From NCBI GenBank assembly GCA_009801015.1, contig VHZZ01002605.1:40684-62911 (forward strand): a stretch of DNA of 22,228 nt, given 5' to 3'. A model generated the notes under the pieces. The model saw nothing but the letters and a program-made list of their open reading frames with translations. It ran no database searches and had not been told where the DNA came from. The DNA is from Silene noctiflora (lineage: Eukaryota; Streptophyta; Magnoliopsida; Caryophyllales; Caryophyllaceae). Positions 8,701 to 17,762 of the stretch are shown piece after piece. The translations under genes were made by a program, and so were the position numbers. The first letter of the stretch is position 1, and the number at the start of each line of letters is the position of its first letter.

Positions 8701-11103
8701 TGCTTCTTCTAATTATATTATTATTACCGCGATTTCAAATTCCGAAGCTGGGGGTTGCTTATTGTCCTCAGCTTAATTAAACTAAACTTTTTTGTACTCG
8801 TGAATGTAGAAACACTCTTGCTCATACTATATACGGAATACAAATTATTCTATATCGGTCTTATTAAGATAAAGTAAAACGATTTATTAATCGCTTGCCC
8901 TTATTATTATACCGTGAAATAGTAGTCTATTAAGGTAAGATTACATACTTCCGACCCTTTTACTCCTAGTGAGCCGGAGGATTTCAGGTAAATAGAACTG
9001 AAAATCGATACCATTTGTACCTGGGTGGCCTGGTGACGCTATTTCATTTTCAAAATGAAGTTGTTTGGGTTATAATATGTCTTCTTGGTCCATGTAATGC
9101 GACGCCTGCACTCTGTGTCCTTTCTGTTTTAACTTCCATTTTTATTCTCCAAAACGTATTTGTCAAACAATCACTGTCTTCTTATTCAATTAATAAGAAA
9201 ATGATTAACAACGATATGCGAGCCAAGCATCGCCTTCTTGCTTGCTTTGCTTTCTGTGCATCTCTTCTTGAGCGTATCATTTGCTTGTCAAGTTCATGAG
9301 GTTCTGTTTTCATGTTTTTAAATGCATTTCGTAGAGTCGAAGGTTCACTTTGAGTACTGACATAAAACAGTTTTAATTAGTTTAATAAAATCTAGATATT
9401 CTTGGCCTGAATTTAAGTATAGTTTCCATGTTAATGCTTATTTAGATTACGTTTTCCTAGCGACCAAGGCCTTGTCGTTGATAGTGTTTTATTGTATACG
9501 ACGTTCTAAGAAAAAAAGGATGATGTTAGTTTGAGTTATACTCCGTAATTCATATAGCCAGGGGGCAGGGGCGGATGGCAGATGCATGTTGTAGCATCTG
9601 AGGTCTCGGCCCCTGGGACAACCGAAGACCTGAACTTTTATGCTAGAAACAATCAAAATTTGTAAAATACTACAATAACATATAATTTGAATTATTAAAA
9701 GGAACGCGTAAGGAAAAGTTAGATTCGCCTCTATATATATCTCAAGACGGTTGAATTTCAGGTTACATGGATTGAACATTCGGAATATGATGAAAATTGC
9801 ATCCATCAACTGTATCAACCATTGATGAGGTCAGGATTGGCTTTTGGTGCAAAAAGATGGCTTGGTACTCTGCAACGAGAGCGCGAATGTGTTTCCATTT
9901 TTATGTCCTCTGGAATTATTCCTGAAGATACTGATATTGATGGTATAATGCTCTTGTTACTGTCTTCTGTTTCTTTCGTTTGATTTCGGTTTCCTGTTTT
10001 TTTTTTTTTTTCGGTTCACTACTTTGGGTGTAAGACTGTTTTTGTTAGGTGTTCAAGTCAGCTTCTTGGCCTTTGTACTCAATACTAGACATAACAAAAC
10101 TAACCCAACTCGAATAACCTGGAATGACCCGAGTTGATGCGAATTTTAAAACAGGAGCTGTTTGCCAAGAAGGCAAGAAGAGCATCATGAAGCTAATGAA
10201 ACGAGTAAGCAATGGCTTGTGCATGGCTCTATGTGCCTCATCTTCATGCCATTGGGAGAAGCTGCATATGGAAGGGTTGGCTGCTGATGTTAGCATTATG
10301 AACCGTGTTAGCATCAATGAGCCAGGCGAGCCGTCTGGTCTGGTGCTGAGTGCTGCAACTTCGGTCTGGTTGCCTCTACCAAGGCAGCACTTGTTCGATT
10401 TCCTGAAGGACGAGAAACAAAGAGGAAAATGGGACATCTTGGCCAATGGTGGCCCTATGGAAGTGATTACCTATCTTCCCAAGAGTCAGGACGGAATCAA
10501 TTTCGTCTCACTGCTTTGTCCACCTGTAAGTGTTCGCTTTCCAATGTTCGTAAAGTCTTGTCGTGAGACTATCCCATTTCTGAGATGTTTACGAGTTCCT
10601 ATCATAGTTTGGACCAAACTTAAGTAATAATAATCCGACTAGCCCCCCTGACTTCGACCTTATTTTCATTGTTTCGACGGCCAACTATGTAACTAACAAT
10701 CCGACAACTTCAATTGCAGGCTGCACCACCGAGAGAGAGAAACATGCTGATACTTCAGGAAGCATGGTCAGACAAAACAGGCTGTTTCATAGTGTATGCA
10801 CCAGTTGACTCACAATCAATGGAATCTGTCCTACAGGGTGCAGATTCCGACTATCTGGCCCTACTCCCCTCGGGATTTGCAATCACTGATGGTCCTATTC
10901 TACCCAACATACCCACATTGACTGGAAATGGCAGTCCAAACTCCGCTGTTCTCGGTGGTGGCGCATCTGTGTTAACTATGGGGTTCCAAATTCTGGTCAG
11001 TAGCCTTCCTACAAATAAGCTCACTGTTGAATCCATTGAAACCGTCAACAATCTTATGTCCTGCACCATTCAGAAGATCAGAGCATCAATTGGTATTAAC
11101 TGA
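5713..11103 (+). CDS. ANL2-like: HD-ZIP IV transcription factor, ANL2/HDG1 clade (8 coding exons, 754 aa)
   Basis: Coding exons are 5713-5921, 6775-6892, 6999-7685, 7824-7925, 8016-8228, 9762-9942, 10155-10525 and 10720-11103 (stop). They sum to 2265 nt, keep frame throughout, and every intron is GT-AG. Residues 1-52 are acidic and Ser/Asn-rich. The homeodomain spans about 53-110 ([33 protein letters not shown], with the DNA-contacting helix 3 intact). The zipper-loop-zipper spans about 110-190 with the CxxCG motif (ICQNCGG, about 142-148). START spans about 253-485. The conserved C-terminal START-adjacent region spans about 500-754 ([45 protein letters not shown]). Class IV factors are nuclear, bind L1-box-like sites as dimers and act mostly in epidermis; the clade is known for anthocyanin, cuticle and root roles. 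[13 protein letters not shown] and VPVR...WAVVDVS favour ANL2/HDG1 over PDF2, HDG11 and GL2. It is shorter than ANL2 (about 800 aa) because the usual extended N-terminus is absent. START contains MMFPKKW where relatives have LMDxxRW, and YSVVTW for YSKVTW. Family identity is firm; orthology is inferred. Confidence 0.93.
6213..6303. repeat. 47-bp tandem duplication in the first coding intron
   Basis: The phrase 'aatgtgatttgttataaatt' followed by 'tttccgacaatcct(t/c)agaa' occurs at 6213 and again at 6260, differing by one base over about 44 bp. It lies wholly within the 853-bp intron 5922-6774 and looks like a recent local duplication. No splice signal is changed. Confidence 0.85.
8405..8591. 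mobile_element. Foldback/MITE-like inverted repeat in intron 8229-9761
   Basis: 'tttcttgacataataatggt' at about 8406 is mirrored by 'ggaccattatgtcagaaaat' at 8571-8590. That gives roughly 20-bp imperfect terminal inverted repeats enclosing a 187-bp block. The host intron is 1.53 kb, the largest between coding exons, which insertions of this kind may explain. No clear target duplication was found, so the superfamily is not assigned. Confidence 0.55.
9566..9615. repeat. Nested perfect hairpin in intron 8229-9761
   Basis: The inner stem is CAGATGC (9579-9585) pairing with GCATCTG (9594-9600) across an 8-base loop. The outer stem is CAGGGGC (9566-9572) pairing with GCCCCTG (9609-9615). The GC-rich block 'gggggcaggggcggat' stands out in an AT-rich intron. 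It resembles the 'aggggcgga' fragments seen at ends of plant DNA transposons. It ends about 150 bp before the next exon. Confidence 0.7.
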
Positions 11104-11500
11104 CCTTTATACAGGAACATTTCGAAACAAAATAAGGGCGAAATCTTGTACATTACATAGAAAACAAAGTATACATAGGTAACAGGTATAAGGTAAGGTA
11201 TAAGGGCGGGAGAATAGATAGCATTTTCGACAGGGGGAACAGGAATACATTGGAGTCGTTTTGAGTCAAGATCGAACCTTGGTGCTCTGGTTCGTGTATT
11301 GACTCGGATTAAAAGCGACATAAAAGGTTAAAGTAGCTGTTTACAATGGAAGAGTGTTGCTCCTTGTCTTCTTTGTAAAAGAATGTGTGAGCTGCAGGCT
11401 CTTCTGTTGTTGCAGTTACAGTTATCTGTAATGTTCTGAATGTCTTGTGAGTCTGAAACTTTGGTGGATGTGGTTATAATAATGGTTTATTTGAGACTGC
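11104..11500 (+). other. Probable 3'-UTR and downstream flank of the HD-ZIP IV gene
   Basis: Sequence follows the TGA stop of the HD-ZIP IV gene. 'caaaataaggg' at about 11129 is a weak polyadenylation-like signal. Further T/G-rich sequence, 'tcttctgttgttgcagttac' and 'tcttgtgagtctgaaac', lies near 11400-11460. The true transcript end cannot be fixed without RNA data. Confidence 0.4.
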
Positions 11501-12170
11501 TTAATTTTAAATGCCGTGTCGAGATTCTATTAGTATGATACCATAGAGACAGGATTTGAACCTGAGACCTACTTATCTTAATTAGTTCGTAAGTTCATAT
11601 CGTTCACTCCTTTATATTGTATCGACCTTATACTCCCCTACATCAAGGTTGCAACGTGCAATCAACCGAACCGAGATACAAATGAAAGATATTTTGTCTC
11701 TACCTTAACTACGTTTTACTTAATTACAAGTACAATATAATCAAACTAAATAATGCTCAAAAACTAAATTTATTAGTAAAATAATTGAAGTAATCATTAA
11801 AAAACGATAATAATCATACCCGTAAATAATCCGACTCGACCCGTCACATTAATTGACCTGATCAAGATCCAACCGCAATCCAACTCGACCCAAAGGGATA
11901 TATGGATCCAATGTGACCGAACCCGATTTAACCCGACGGAACACCGCCCGACTTACCCAATTGTCACCCGAAACTCTCTTCAACTGAAATTGCTCTGTGT
12001 GATGCTCCACTCTCATATTTCATGGTAATTGCGAGAAAAGTCCCGATTATTCTCAAATTTGAGGATTTAATCTCTCTATATTTTGCTAACATGGGGTAAG
12101 ACTTCGTACCTCCGACCTCCTTACCCCGCAATTTGCGAGAACGTTGAGGCACGGCGGTAATGTTGTTATT
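11501..12170. other. Intergenic, with degenerate 'ccgactcgaccc' repeats
   Basis: No gene is seen. Positions 11822-11960 are rich in diverged copies of CCGA(C/A)(C/T)CGACCC/AACCCGA-type words. Similar words appear at about 10100-10135 inside an intron and at 16120-16200, so an old interspersed repeat is likely. 'ggatttgaacc' at 11552-11562 is a minus-strand B-box match with no convincing A-box. The part nearest 12170 may contain the eroded 5' end of the pseudogene that follows. Confidence 0.45.
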
Positions 12171-12559
12171 GTTTAGGATACAAGAAGCATGAAGCAGGTA
12201 TCTTTCTGCCTAAATTCCCTCAAATTGTTGAAATTTATGAATACCCAGTTCAAATAATGTTGTGTTTGATTAATTAGGGAAGAAATTTTGCAAATTAAAC
12301 TACAAAAGCATGTTCTTGATTCCTAAATTTCTGATGCTGTGATTATTCTGATTAAATTAGGAAATTGCTAATGTTGTCGAAAACCGGATTAGTTTTATCA
12401 TACCAAGTTGAGATTGCTCTTAGAGCATTCGGGTTTTCGAATGATTTTGTGCATTCTGTTGTGCTTAAGTATACCCTTAGTATTTTAGGTTATCTGATGT
12501 TGTAGATAGTATTCGCAAGTGTATTCAGCTTGTTGAAAAGATCCCAATTTGACGGTTTG

Positions 12560-12741
12560 TGTGAAGAATTACATGTAGGTCTTCCACATCGGAGAAATAG
12601 AGAAGGGTGATCTAGCTTATAACCCGAGGGGTTACTCTACCCATTGCCAATTGGTTTTGGGATGGAACCTCCTTGGGCTTGTAAACTGGACATTCTCTCC
12701 TCCTCGACGGGCGCGGCCCAGGCCCATGTGCGGATCTAACA
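12560..12741 (+). mobile_element. Solo LTR of a TRIM-type retrotransposon
   Basis: The 182-bp block starts TGTGAAG and ends TCTAACA (TGT...ACA termini), flanked by perfect 5-bp direct repeats GTTTG (12555-12559 and 12742-12746). Near its 5' end it carries 'cttccacatcgga', close to the 'tcccacatcgg' shared by many TRIM LTRs, and then 'ggttactctacccattgcca'. No internal domain or second LTR is present. Joining the flanks across one GTTTG gives an uninterrupted GTTTGCGCGATTGAG, which encodes the PORR residues VCAIE. That independently confirms the element's exact ends. Confidence 0.88.
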
Positions 12742-12812
12742 GTTTGCGCGATTGAGAGAGTGATGAGGAAGATGAAGGATTTAATTTGTTGTGGTTTGTG
12801 GATTTTCATTGG

Positions 12813-13267
12813 TAAGTAGTGTAAGATTGAACTGTGGAAGGGGCAACTGTTGCCTTATTGTTCACTTTACGAGGATACTCGTATTATCGTATGTATGAGG
12901 TCGCTGGAGGCTCATAATCGATGGAAAAATGAAAAAAAATCTGTGGTGACGATTCATGGAATATTGTCGTAATGTCCTTAACTATTGAAAAGGAGATTTC
13001 TTTTGAAAGGATTGCTCATTGTAGGCGTACTAATGTACTGTGGATTTGAATAAAGGGAAGTGATGAGTTTTTCATTGGACAGTATTATAAGATTGAAATA
13101 AGGATATATAGGAGTATGACATGAGGTCGCCGAGACTCATAATCGGTGGAAACAACGAGCTGTGGTGATTATTCATGGCATATTGTATATTGTCGTTGAC
13201 AATTGAAAAGAAGATTTGTTTTGAAAGGATTGCTCATTGTAGGCTTCCTATGGATTTGACTAAGAAG
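12813..13267. repeat. Internal tandem duplication in the PORR pseudogene
   Basis: Copy 1 is about 12813-13070 and copy 2 about 13080-13267. The best-matching parts are 'atgaggtcgc' (12895 and 13121), 'attgaaaaggagattt' (12983) against 'attgaaaagaagattt' (13202), and 'ttgaaaggattgctcattgt' (13002 and 13221). Copy 2 lacks the stretch corresponding to about 12840-12890. Divergence between copies is substantial, so the duplication is old. Copy 2 reads into the downstream PORR sequence. Confidence 0.8.
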
Positions 13268-13650
13268 CTTGAGGATTTCCTTCTCCAACATCAGGGAATT
13301 TTTCTGCATTTCAACAAGAAGGAATCTTTGGAAGCTTTACACTGTTCTTTTTCTGATAGAGTCTAGTAGAAAGGGAGAGCTGGTAGAGCCTAACGACGTG
13401 CATTTGTCTTGCAGAAAGTTGGCTGAACTTATTCTAATGAGAGAGGTCCATGTGGAGATGTTGGCAAGTAGTTCAAGGAACGTGGACGAGTATGTCAATG
13501 AAGTGAAAGGTCAATGAAGTGAAAGGTTAATGGGAGATGGGATCGGAACAAGATTCGAACATTAGAGATAGATAGTGATAGTGATGTGGGCTCTGATTTT
13601 ACTAATATAGATGATGATCTCAGCCATGATAAGGAAACGGAAAGTGCATA

Positions 13651-15130
13651 ATTGACTGTTATTGTGGAATAGACTCTACAGTCGACACCAGGGATGTTTC
13701 TACATGGCTTTTCTATTTGTGACAGGTGTCCTGCCTGAAGAGTCGTGACGGGGGTAACCCGCTTCTTCAGAATATATTCCCAGGGACATAGCCATGAAGG
13801 TATCTACTTTGCTAGACATTTCCCATTAAAGCCACCTCATATTGAACCTGTGATATTAAGAATCATGTGTTTCCTGTAGAAATGTTTGGTCACTTTTGAA
13901 CCTAATTGTGAATATCTGAGTCATCTAGTTTTCCCTGGTGATGTTCTTAGAATAGTTAAATTCCCTTTTTCTTGGTTGCTGGTCGAGAAAGATCAGTAAG
14001 GAATTAGATTGGGATTGGTAATCGAAATGCACTCGTGGAGTCATGGGACAAATTTGATCAAAAACTTATTCTTGTAGGATTTTATTCTATTTTTTCTGCC
14101 AGATTACATCCTCCTGTTTAACTATATGACTTGTTCTAAACTGTCTTTCCAGATATATTATTGATTCCGAAATCTTACCTTACATAGATCTGGAAAATGG
14201 TATTCATACTGGATTCTTCCACTGTTTACATAAAAATCCTGCTAATTCCGGTTGTCATAATTGATATTTGCGCTCTTTCCCGTCTTATGTTTACCAGCCT
14301 CCTTTCCTTTGCGTGATTCGTCCTAGTGCTATTTGCTTAACTTCATTAACCTTTCGTGTTAACACGCTTCATATATACAAGATGTTATTCAGAATTCAGT
14401 TGGTTGAAATGAAGACGTATATACAAGATGTTATTCAGTTGATACTTCCCTTATTTGGTACTCAGGGATAAACTTTCTCAGTGATTAAATAACTAGTGTT
14501 TAACCAGTAGTCCTTAATCCCGTATTCCTGTTCTTTTGAGTATAACTGTCAATAAATTATGTCCATGTTTTTATAATTTGCTTAACTATTGTGTCAAATC
14601 ACGGTTAAAGCGGTCTCTCTAATGGGCCGTGTCCATGGTACGAACAATGAACCATAAATTGCTTTACACAATGTTCAGAAACAGAATACTAATTCTGCTT
14701 CAGCTGTTTCTGTTTTCACCACGACTGTTGACTATGGACTGTCCAAGGCTCAGGATAACCATTTGTTCGAGTATGTTCTGGGGAGCAACAATATTAGTGA
14801 GGTTATCGAACATGTGATCGGGTCTGACACAGGATGGACATAACATGAATTTTATGGCCAAAGGACAATGGACCAGGAGATTTAGAGCTGGGTCATGTAT
14901 TTCATGTTGTCATAGGAAATCTTCAATTGTTATGTTGCTGTAGTTTGCAACCATTTTATATTTGTAATGAATGGCCACTGTAAATAAGATGGTTCCTGTG
15001 AAGATATTTATCCCCCGGCGATGTAAGCACTTGAAGTACCGGGATAATGTTGGTGTTGATACTTGTTATTACGATTGTTGTTGGAATGAAAGGTAAGACC
15101 TTATATGTTCCATACATTGTTTTCTATGAA
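13651..15130. other. Gene-free stretch downstream of the PORR pseudogene
   Basis: No coding region is supported. Short reading frames at 14268-14471 and 14629-14817 show no family motif. 'acgtatatacaagatgttat' at 14416 nearly repeats 'catatatacaagatgttatt' at 14370. The base composition is less AT-rich than the flanks and may be old untranslated or flanking sequence of the dead gene. Confidence 0.45.
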
Positions 15131-15330
15131 TATAACTTAAATGTAAAGCGAGTTAGGGAGGGCTTCTGGACGTTGGGGGTCGTTTTTTCAGGGGTGGGTG
15201 GATTTTTCAAGGGTTAGGTTGGGTTTAGGGGGCACGGGAGGGTTTTTCGAGGGGTGAAGAGCTAATTCCGATCGGTGGGGGGAGACTTTGGTGGGCAAGG
15301 AGTTTTTTCAAGCTAGGAGGGATGGTGTTA
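15131..15330. repeat. G/T-rich low-complexity stretch
   Basis: The plus strand is strongly G/T-rich, with repeated GGG runs ('gttagggaggg', 'gttgggggtcg', 'ttcaggggtgggtgg', 'cggtggggggag') separated by T-runs. The spacing of G-runs could allow G-quadruplex structures. No gene or bounded element is seen. Confidence 0.6.
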
Positions 15331-15425
15331 TAAGCATAGGTTAGTGATTTGCCTGTGTAAAGGAAGTTTTTTTTTGAAGCGTAAAGAATTGATTGAACAT
15401 GTTAAAAAAGAAGAATACGTAACAA

Positions 15426-15628
15426 AGAGGTGTTCAAATGCGGGTTTGGGTGGGACATGGCCGGGCTCACGTTTAATTTTTGGCTCACGGACAAGCGGGT
15501 TAGCGGGTTTGGGACGGGTTAGTGGCTCGGGCCTTTGTATTTTTCTTAAAAATCCTTGTTTGTACCCGCTTATTTAGCGGGCGGGATGGGACGGGCTCAA
15601 TGGATGGGACGACCTATGAACAACTCTA
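15426..15628. mobile_element. hAT-like MITE, 203 bp
   Basis: The left end 'agaggtgttcaaatg' and right end 'ctatgaacaactcta' form short imperfect terminal inverted repeats (AGAGNTGTTCA). Flanks are direct repeats GTAACAA (15419-15425 and 15629-15635), matching the 8-bp hAT target duplication at 7 of 8 positions. The interior is rich in 'gcgggttagcgggtttggg' and 'ggacgggctc' words. There is no transposase. Confidence 0.72.
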
Positions 15629-15688
15629 GTAACAATATACTTGAACGGTCGGATGTACATATGACTTATTTTTCATGGTATCTACTGG

Positions 15689-16057
15689 CTAGGTAGCACC
15701 AAAACGGACACGGACACGACACGGACACGTAACACAACATTCCATAAAATTTAGGACACGGGACACGTTATTTAAATTTAATAAAATATATATTTATAGT
15801 TAAAATTAACGTATCATTTTATTTTTGTAAATGTATATGATATTAAATTTAAATAATTGAAGCTAAAATTTGACTTTGATTATAACTTATTCTCATTTCC
15901 CACTCAAACCCGTCTTCTAATCAATCTTTTTCGGTCTTTCGACATCTCATTCCTCATTTATTGGTATCCGACACATTTAGGCGTGTCCGGCGTGTGTCCG
16001 ATGAGTGTCGTGTCCGACACGGGACAACTGATTAGGAGGAGTGTCTGTGCTACCTAG
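15689..16057. mobile_element. hAT-like MITE, 369 bp, with perfect 11-bp terminal inverted repeats
   Basis: CTAGGTAGCAC at the left is inverted perfectly at the right (GTGCTACCTAG). The flanking 8-bp duplication is TCTACTGG (15681-15688) against TCTACTAG (16058-16065), one mismatch. Sub-terminal arrays of 'cggacacg'-type words occur in opposite orientation near both ends (about 15703-15730 and 15977-16022), as is typical of hAT sub-terminal binding repeats. The middle is AT-rich and non-coding. Confidence 0.82.
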
Positions 16058-16065
16058 TCTACTAG

Positions 16066-16944
16066 TATCCTTAATTGATTTGAGTAACATCGGTAGTATC
16101 TTACTAAAGGTCCATAAAATCTGGAAAATTGACCTGATCTGAATAACCCAACTCATACTTTATCGGACACCCGAATTGAGGACACCCAAACCTGAATTGA
16201 TTTGTCACTAATGTTAATTGTTGCACATTAATTATTATTATTCTTAAATAACTTCATAACCATTGATCTGAAGTGGCTCTACCGGTCTAAATTCTTACAT
16301 ATTCTAAATTGACCCACACATAACCCGGTTAAACGGTTTGCCAAGAGTAGGGGCCTTGTTGTTATACAAATTGTAATGCCACGTATAGCAATAGTAACAA
16401 GTTTTTGATTGGTTAAATTGTTGGATTAAAATTACAATTCATTTTAATGATGATAAACAAATAAAATCAAATCAAATGATCTGATTGGATATTAATAATC
16501 CTTAGAAAAGACAAAGTAAAGTAAAGAGAGGACCACATTGAATAGAACAAGTCTACAACAACACATTTGATATGACATAAAAACCTTAGTTTCCACTTAT
16601 TAAAAGACAAACCCAACTATACTCTACTTTTAACTACTCATCCCTAGACAAAAGTCTACTACTTGTACGACAATTACACTTAATAAGACAACCAACTTGG
16701 GCCATCGTACGGAATTCCATAAAGACAGTTTAAGACGGCTCTCATACTTGATTAAAATTAGAAAAATGAGTTGACGTCATCGGATGATACCCAATTACAT
16801 GTAATAAGTGGGGACCACTACAATAATGAAGGCATGTGAGAGGGTGACACCCAATCTCGGTGCTACCTGTGGCGCCCTATCATTATCTTTAAAATTAAGA
16901 TGGAAATAAAAGAAGATTATGAGAACTATTAAGTTAATACAAAC
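16066..16944. other. Intergenic, no gene seen
   Basis: AT-rich sequence. 'gaataacccaactc' near 16140 and 'cacacataacccggttaaac' near 16315 belong to the same degenerate repeat family as 11822-11960. No coding, RNA or bounded mobile feature was found. Confidence 0.5.
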
Positions 16945-16947
16945 TTA

Positions 16948-17328
16948 GGCTTTGTTTGGTAAAACTAGCTGAAAAGATAGGTGAAATCTGAAAAGTTAGC
17001 TAAAAACTGAAAAGGTAACCGATAAGGTAATTGAAAAATATGCGTTGATAAGGTAACTGATTATAGAAATAATTGTTTGGCAAACTAGCTAAAAAGGTAG
17101 CTAGTTTCTGGTAAAACGACGTAAAAGGATATGATATTTATTTATTATATATTATAGGTTAAAGGGGGTAATAAATGGAAAATAACGTATTTCAGGTACC
17201 TGATTTTTCAAATGTTAGCCTAACTAGCATTTCATTTAAGCTATTTGTCAAACACTTGCAAAAAAAATCAGGTAGCTGAAATTTTGGACAAATAAGCTAT
17301 TACCTGAAATATCGTATCAAACAGAGCC
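16948..17328. mobile_element. Tourist-like (PIF/Harbinger) MITE, 381 bp
   Basis: The terminal inverted repeats GGCTTTGTTTGGTA and its partner TATCAAACAGAGCC (reverse complement GGCTCTGTTTGATA) differ at two of 14 positions. Both sides carry the TTA target duplication (16945-16947 and 17329-17331) diagnostic of PIF/Harbinger. The interior is AT-rich with multiple 'aggtagctga/aactagct' words in both orientations. It has no transposase. Confidence 0.85.
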
Positions 17329-17331
17329 TTA

Positions 17332-17762
17332 AGCAAAACCAACTGAATTACATAAGATTTGATATACTAGGATTACAATGACTAATGAGACCATACCACA
17401 ATAGTTAATTACTTAATTGAATAAGATTATTGTACGTCGTATAACAGCTTTGTAATAGTTCACTAAATGAGATGCATGAACTATTATAATGCCGTTGTAC
17501 ATCATACAACAGTTTTACATGTGACCAGGTAATATAAGGAACAATAATGATACAACGAATTATATCTATAGATAGATTAATTTCGAAACCATTCTCTAGC
17601 ATAGTTGATATCTGAATCCATAATGTGAGATGACGATACTTGGACTAGATATCGAAGCTGTCATTGTCTCGTTTTGTTGATTGGATACGGTTTCTTCTTA
17701 GGGATATACTCCATTATTCGAATTGCAACAACAATTGGTACTTAGATTGTATTAGACGATGA
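17332..17762. other. 3' flank of the BFT-like gene with a short direct repeat
   Basis: This lies downstream of the stop of the minus-strand gene. The phrase 'ttgtac(g/a)tc(g/a)tata/caacag' occurs at about 17430 and 17494 in direct orientation, and each copy is itself partly palindromic. A polyadenylation site for the gene should lie here but no strong signal was identified. The minus-strand reading frame 17405-17602 has no recognisable content. Confidence 0.5.

Larger units (their letters stand above)
12179..13650 (+). pseudogene. PORR-domain (plant organelle RNA recognition) pseudogene
   Basis: Fragments in different frames occur in the order expected of a PORR protein, a plant-specific family that binds organellar introns. 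They are: KHEAGIFLPKFPQIVEIYEY (12185-12244); SKTGLVLSYQVEIALRAFGF then VHSVVLKY (12371-12472); RKCIQLVEK (about 12512-12540); TVCAIERV (from about 12739); LPYCSLYED (about 12850-12880); SLEAHNRWK and then, in the duplicated part, LSLTIEKKICFERIAHCRLP with DLTKKLEDFLLQHQGIF (13187-13300); SRKGELVEPNDVHLSCRKLA then ELILM (13363-13440); and an acidic tail SDSDVGSDFTNIDDD ending in a stop at 13650. Stops, frameshifts, a 182-bp solo LTR and a tandem duplication exclude a normal product. Family proteins are usually about 350-500 aa. The N-terminal (targeting) region is not recognisable. Assignment is from recalled family motifs; the ordered series of matches makes chance unlikely. No introns are needed between fragments. 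Confidence 0.75.

Noticed and set aside
9015-9299. Plus-strand open frame of 94 codons in the large intron
   Set aside because: Low-complexity hydrophobic and Leu/Ser-rich translation without motifs or splice context, inside an intron of a gene on the same strand.
9489-9818. Minus-strand open frame of 109 codons
   Set aside because: Spans the intron and part of exon 6 of the HD-ZIP IV gene in antisense, with no family motif.
10045-10446. Minus-strand open frame of 133 codons
   Set aside because: Antisense shadow of HD-ZIP IV exon 7, which has clear homology on the plus strand.
11544-11610. Minus-strand SINE suggested by B-box-like GGTTCAAATCC
   Set aside because: No acceptable A-box, tail or flanking duplication. 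A single 11-base match is not enough.
12120-12180. N-terminal coding part of the PORR pseudogene upstream of 12179
   Set aside because: Hydrophobic frames exist but no stretch could be aligned with confidence to a targeting peptide or to the start of a PORR domain.
14268-14817. Two open frames of 62-67 codons
   Set aside because: No domain, no splice-linked exons and no conserved motif. Probably chance.
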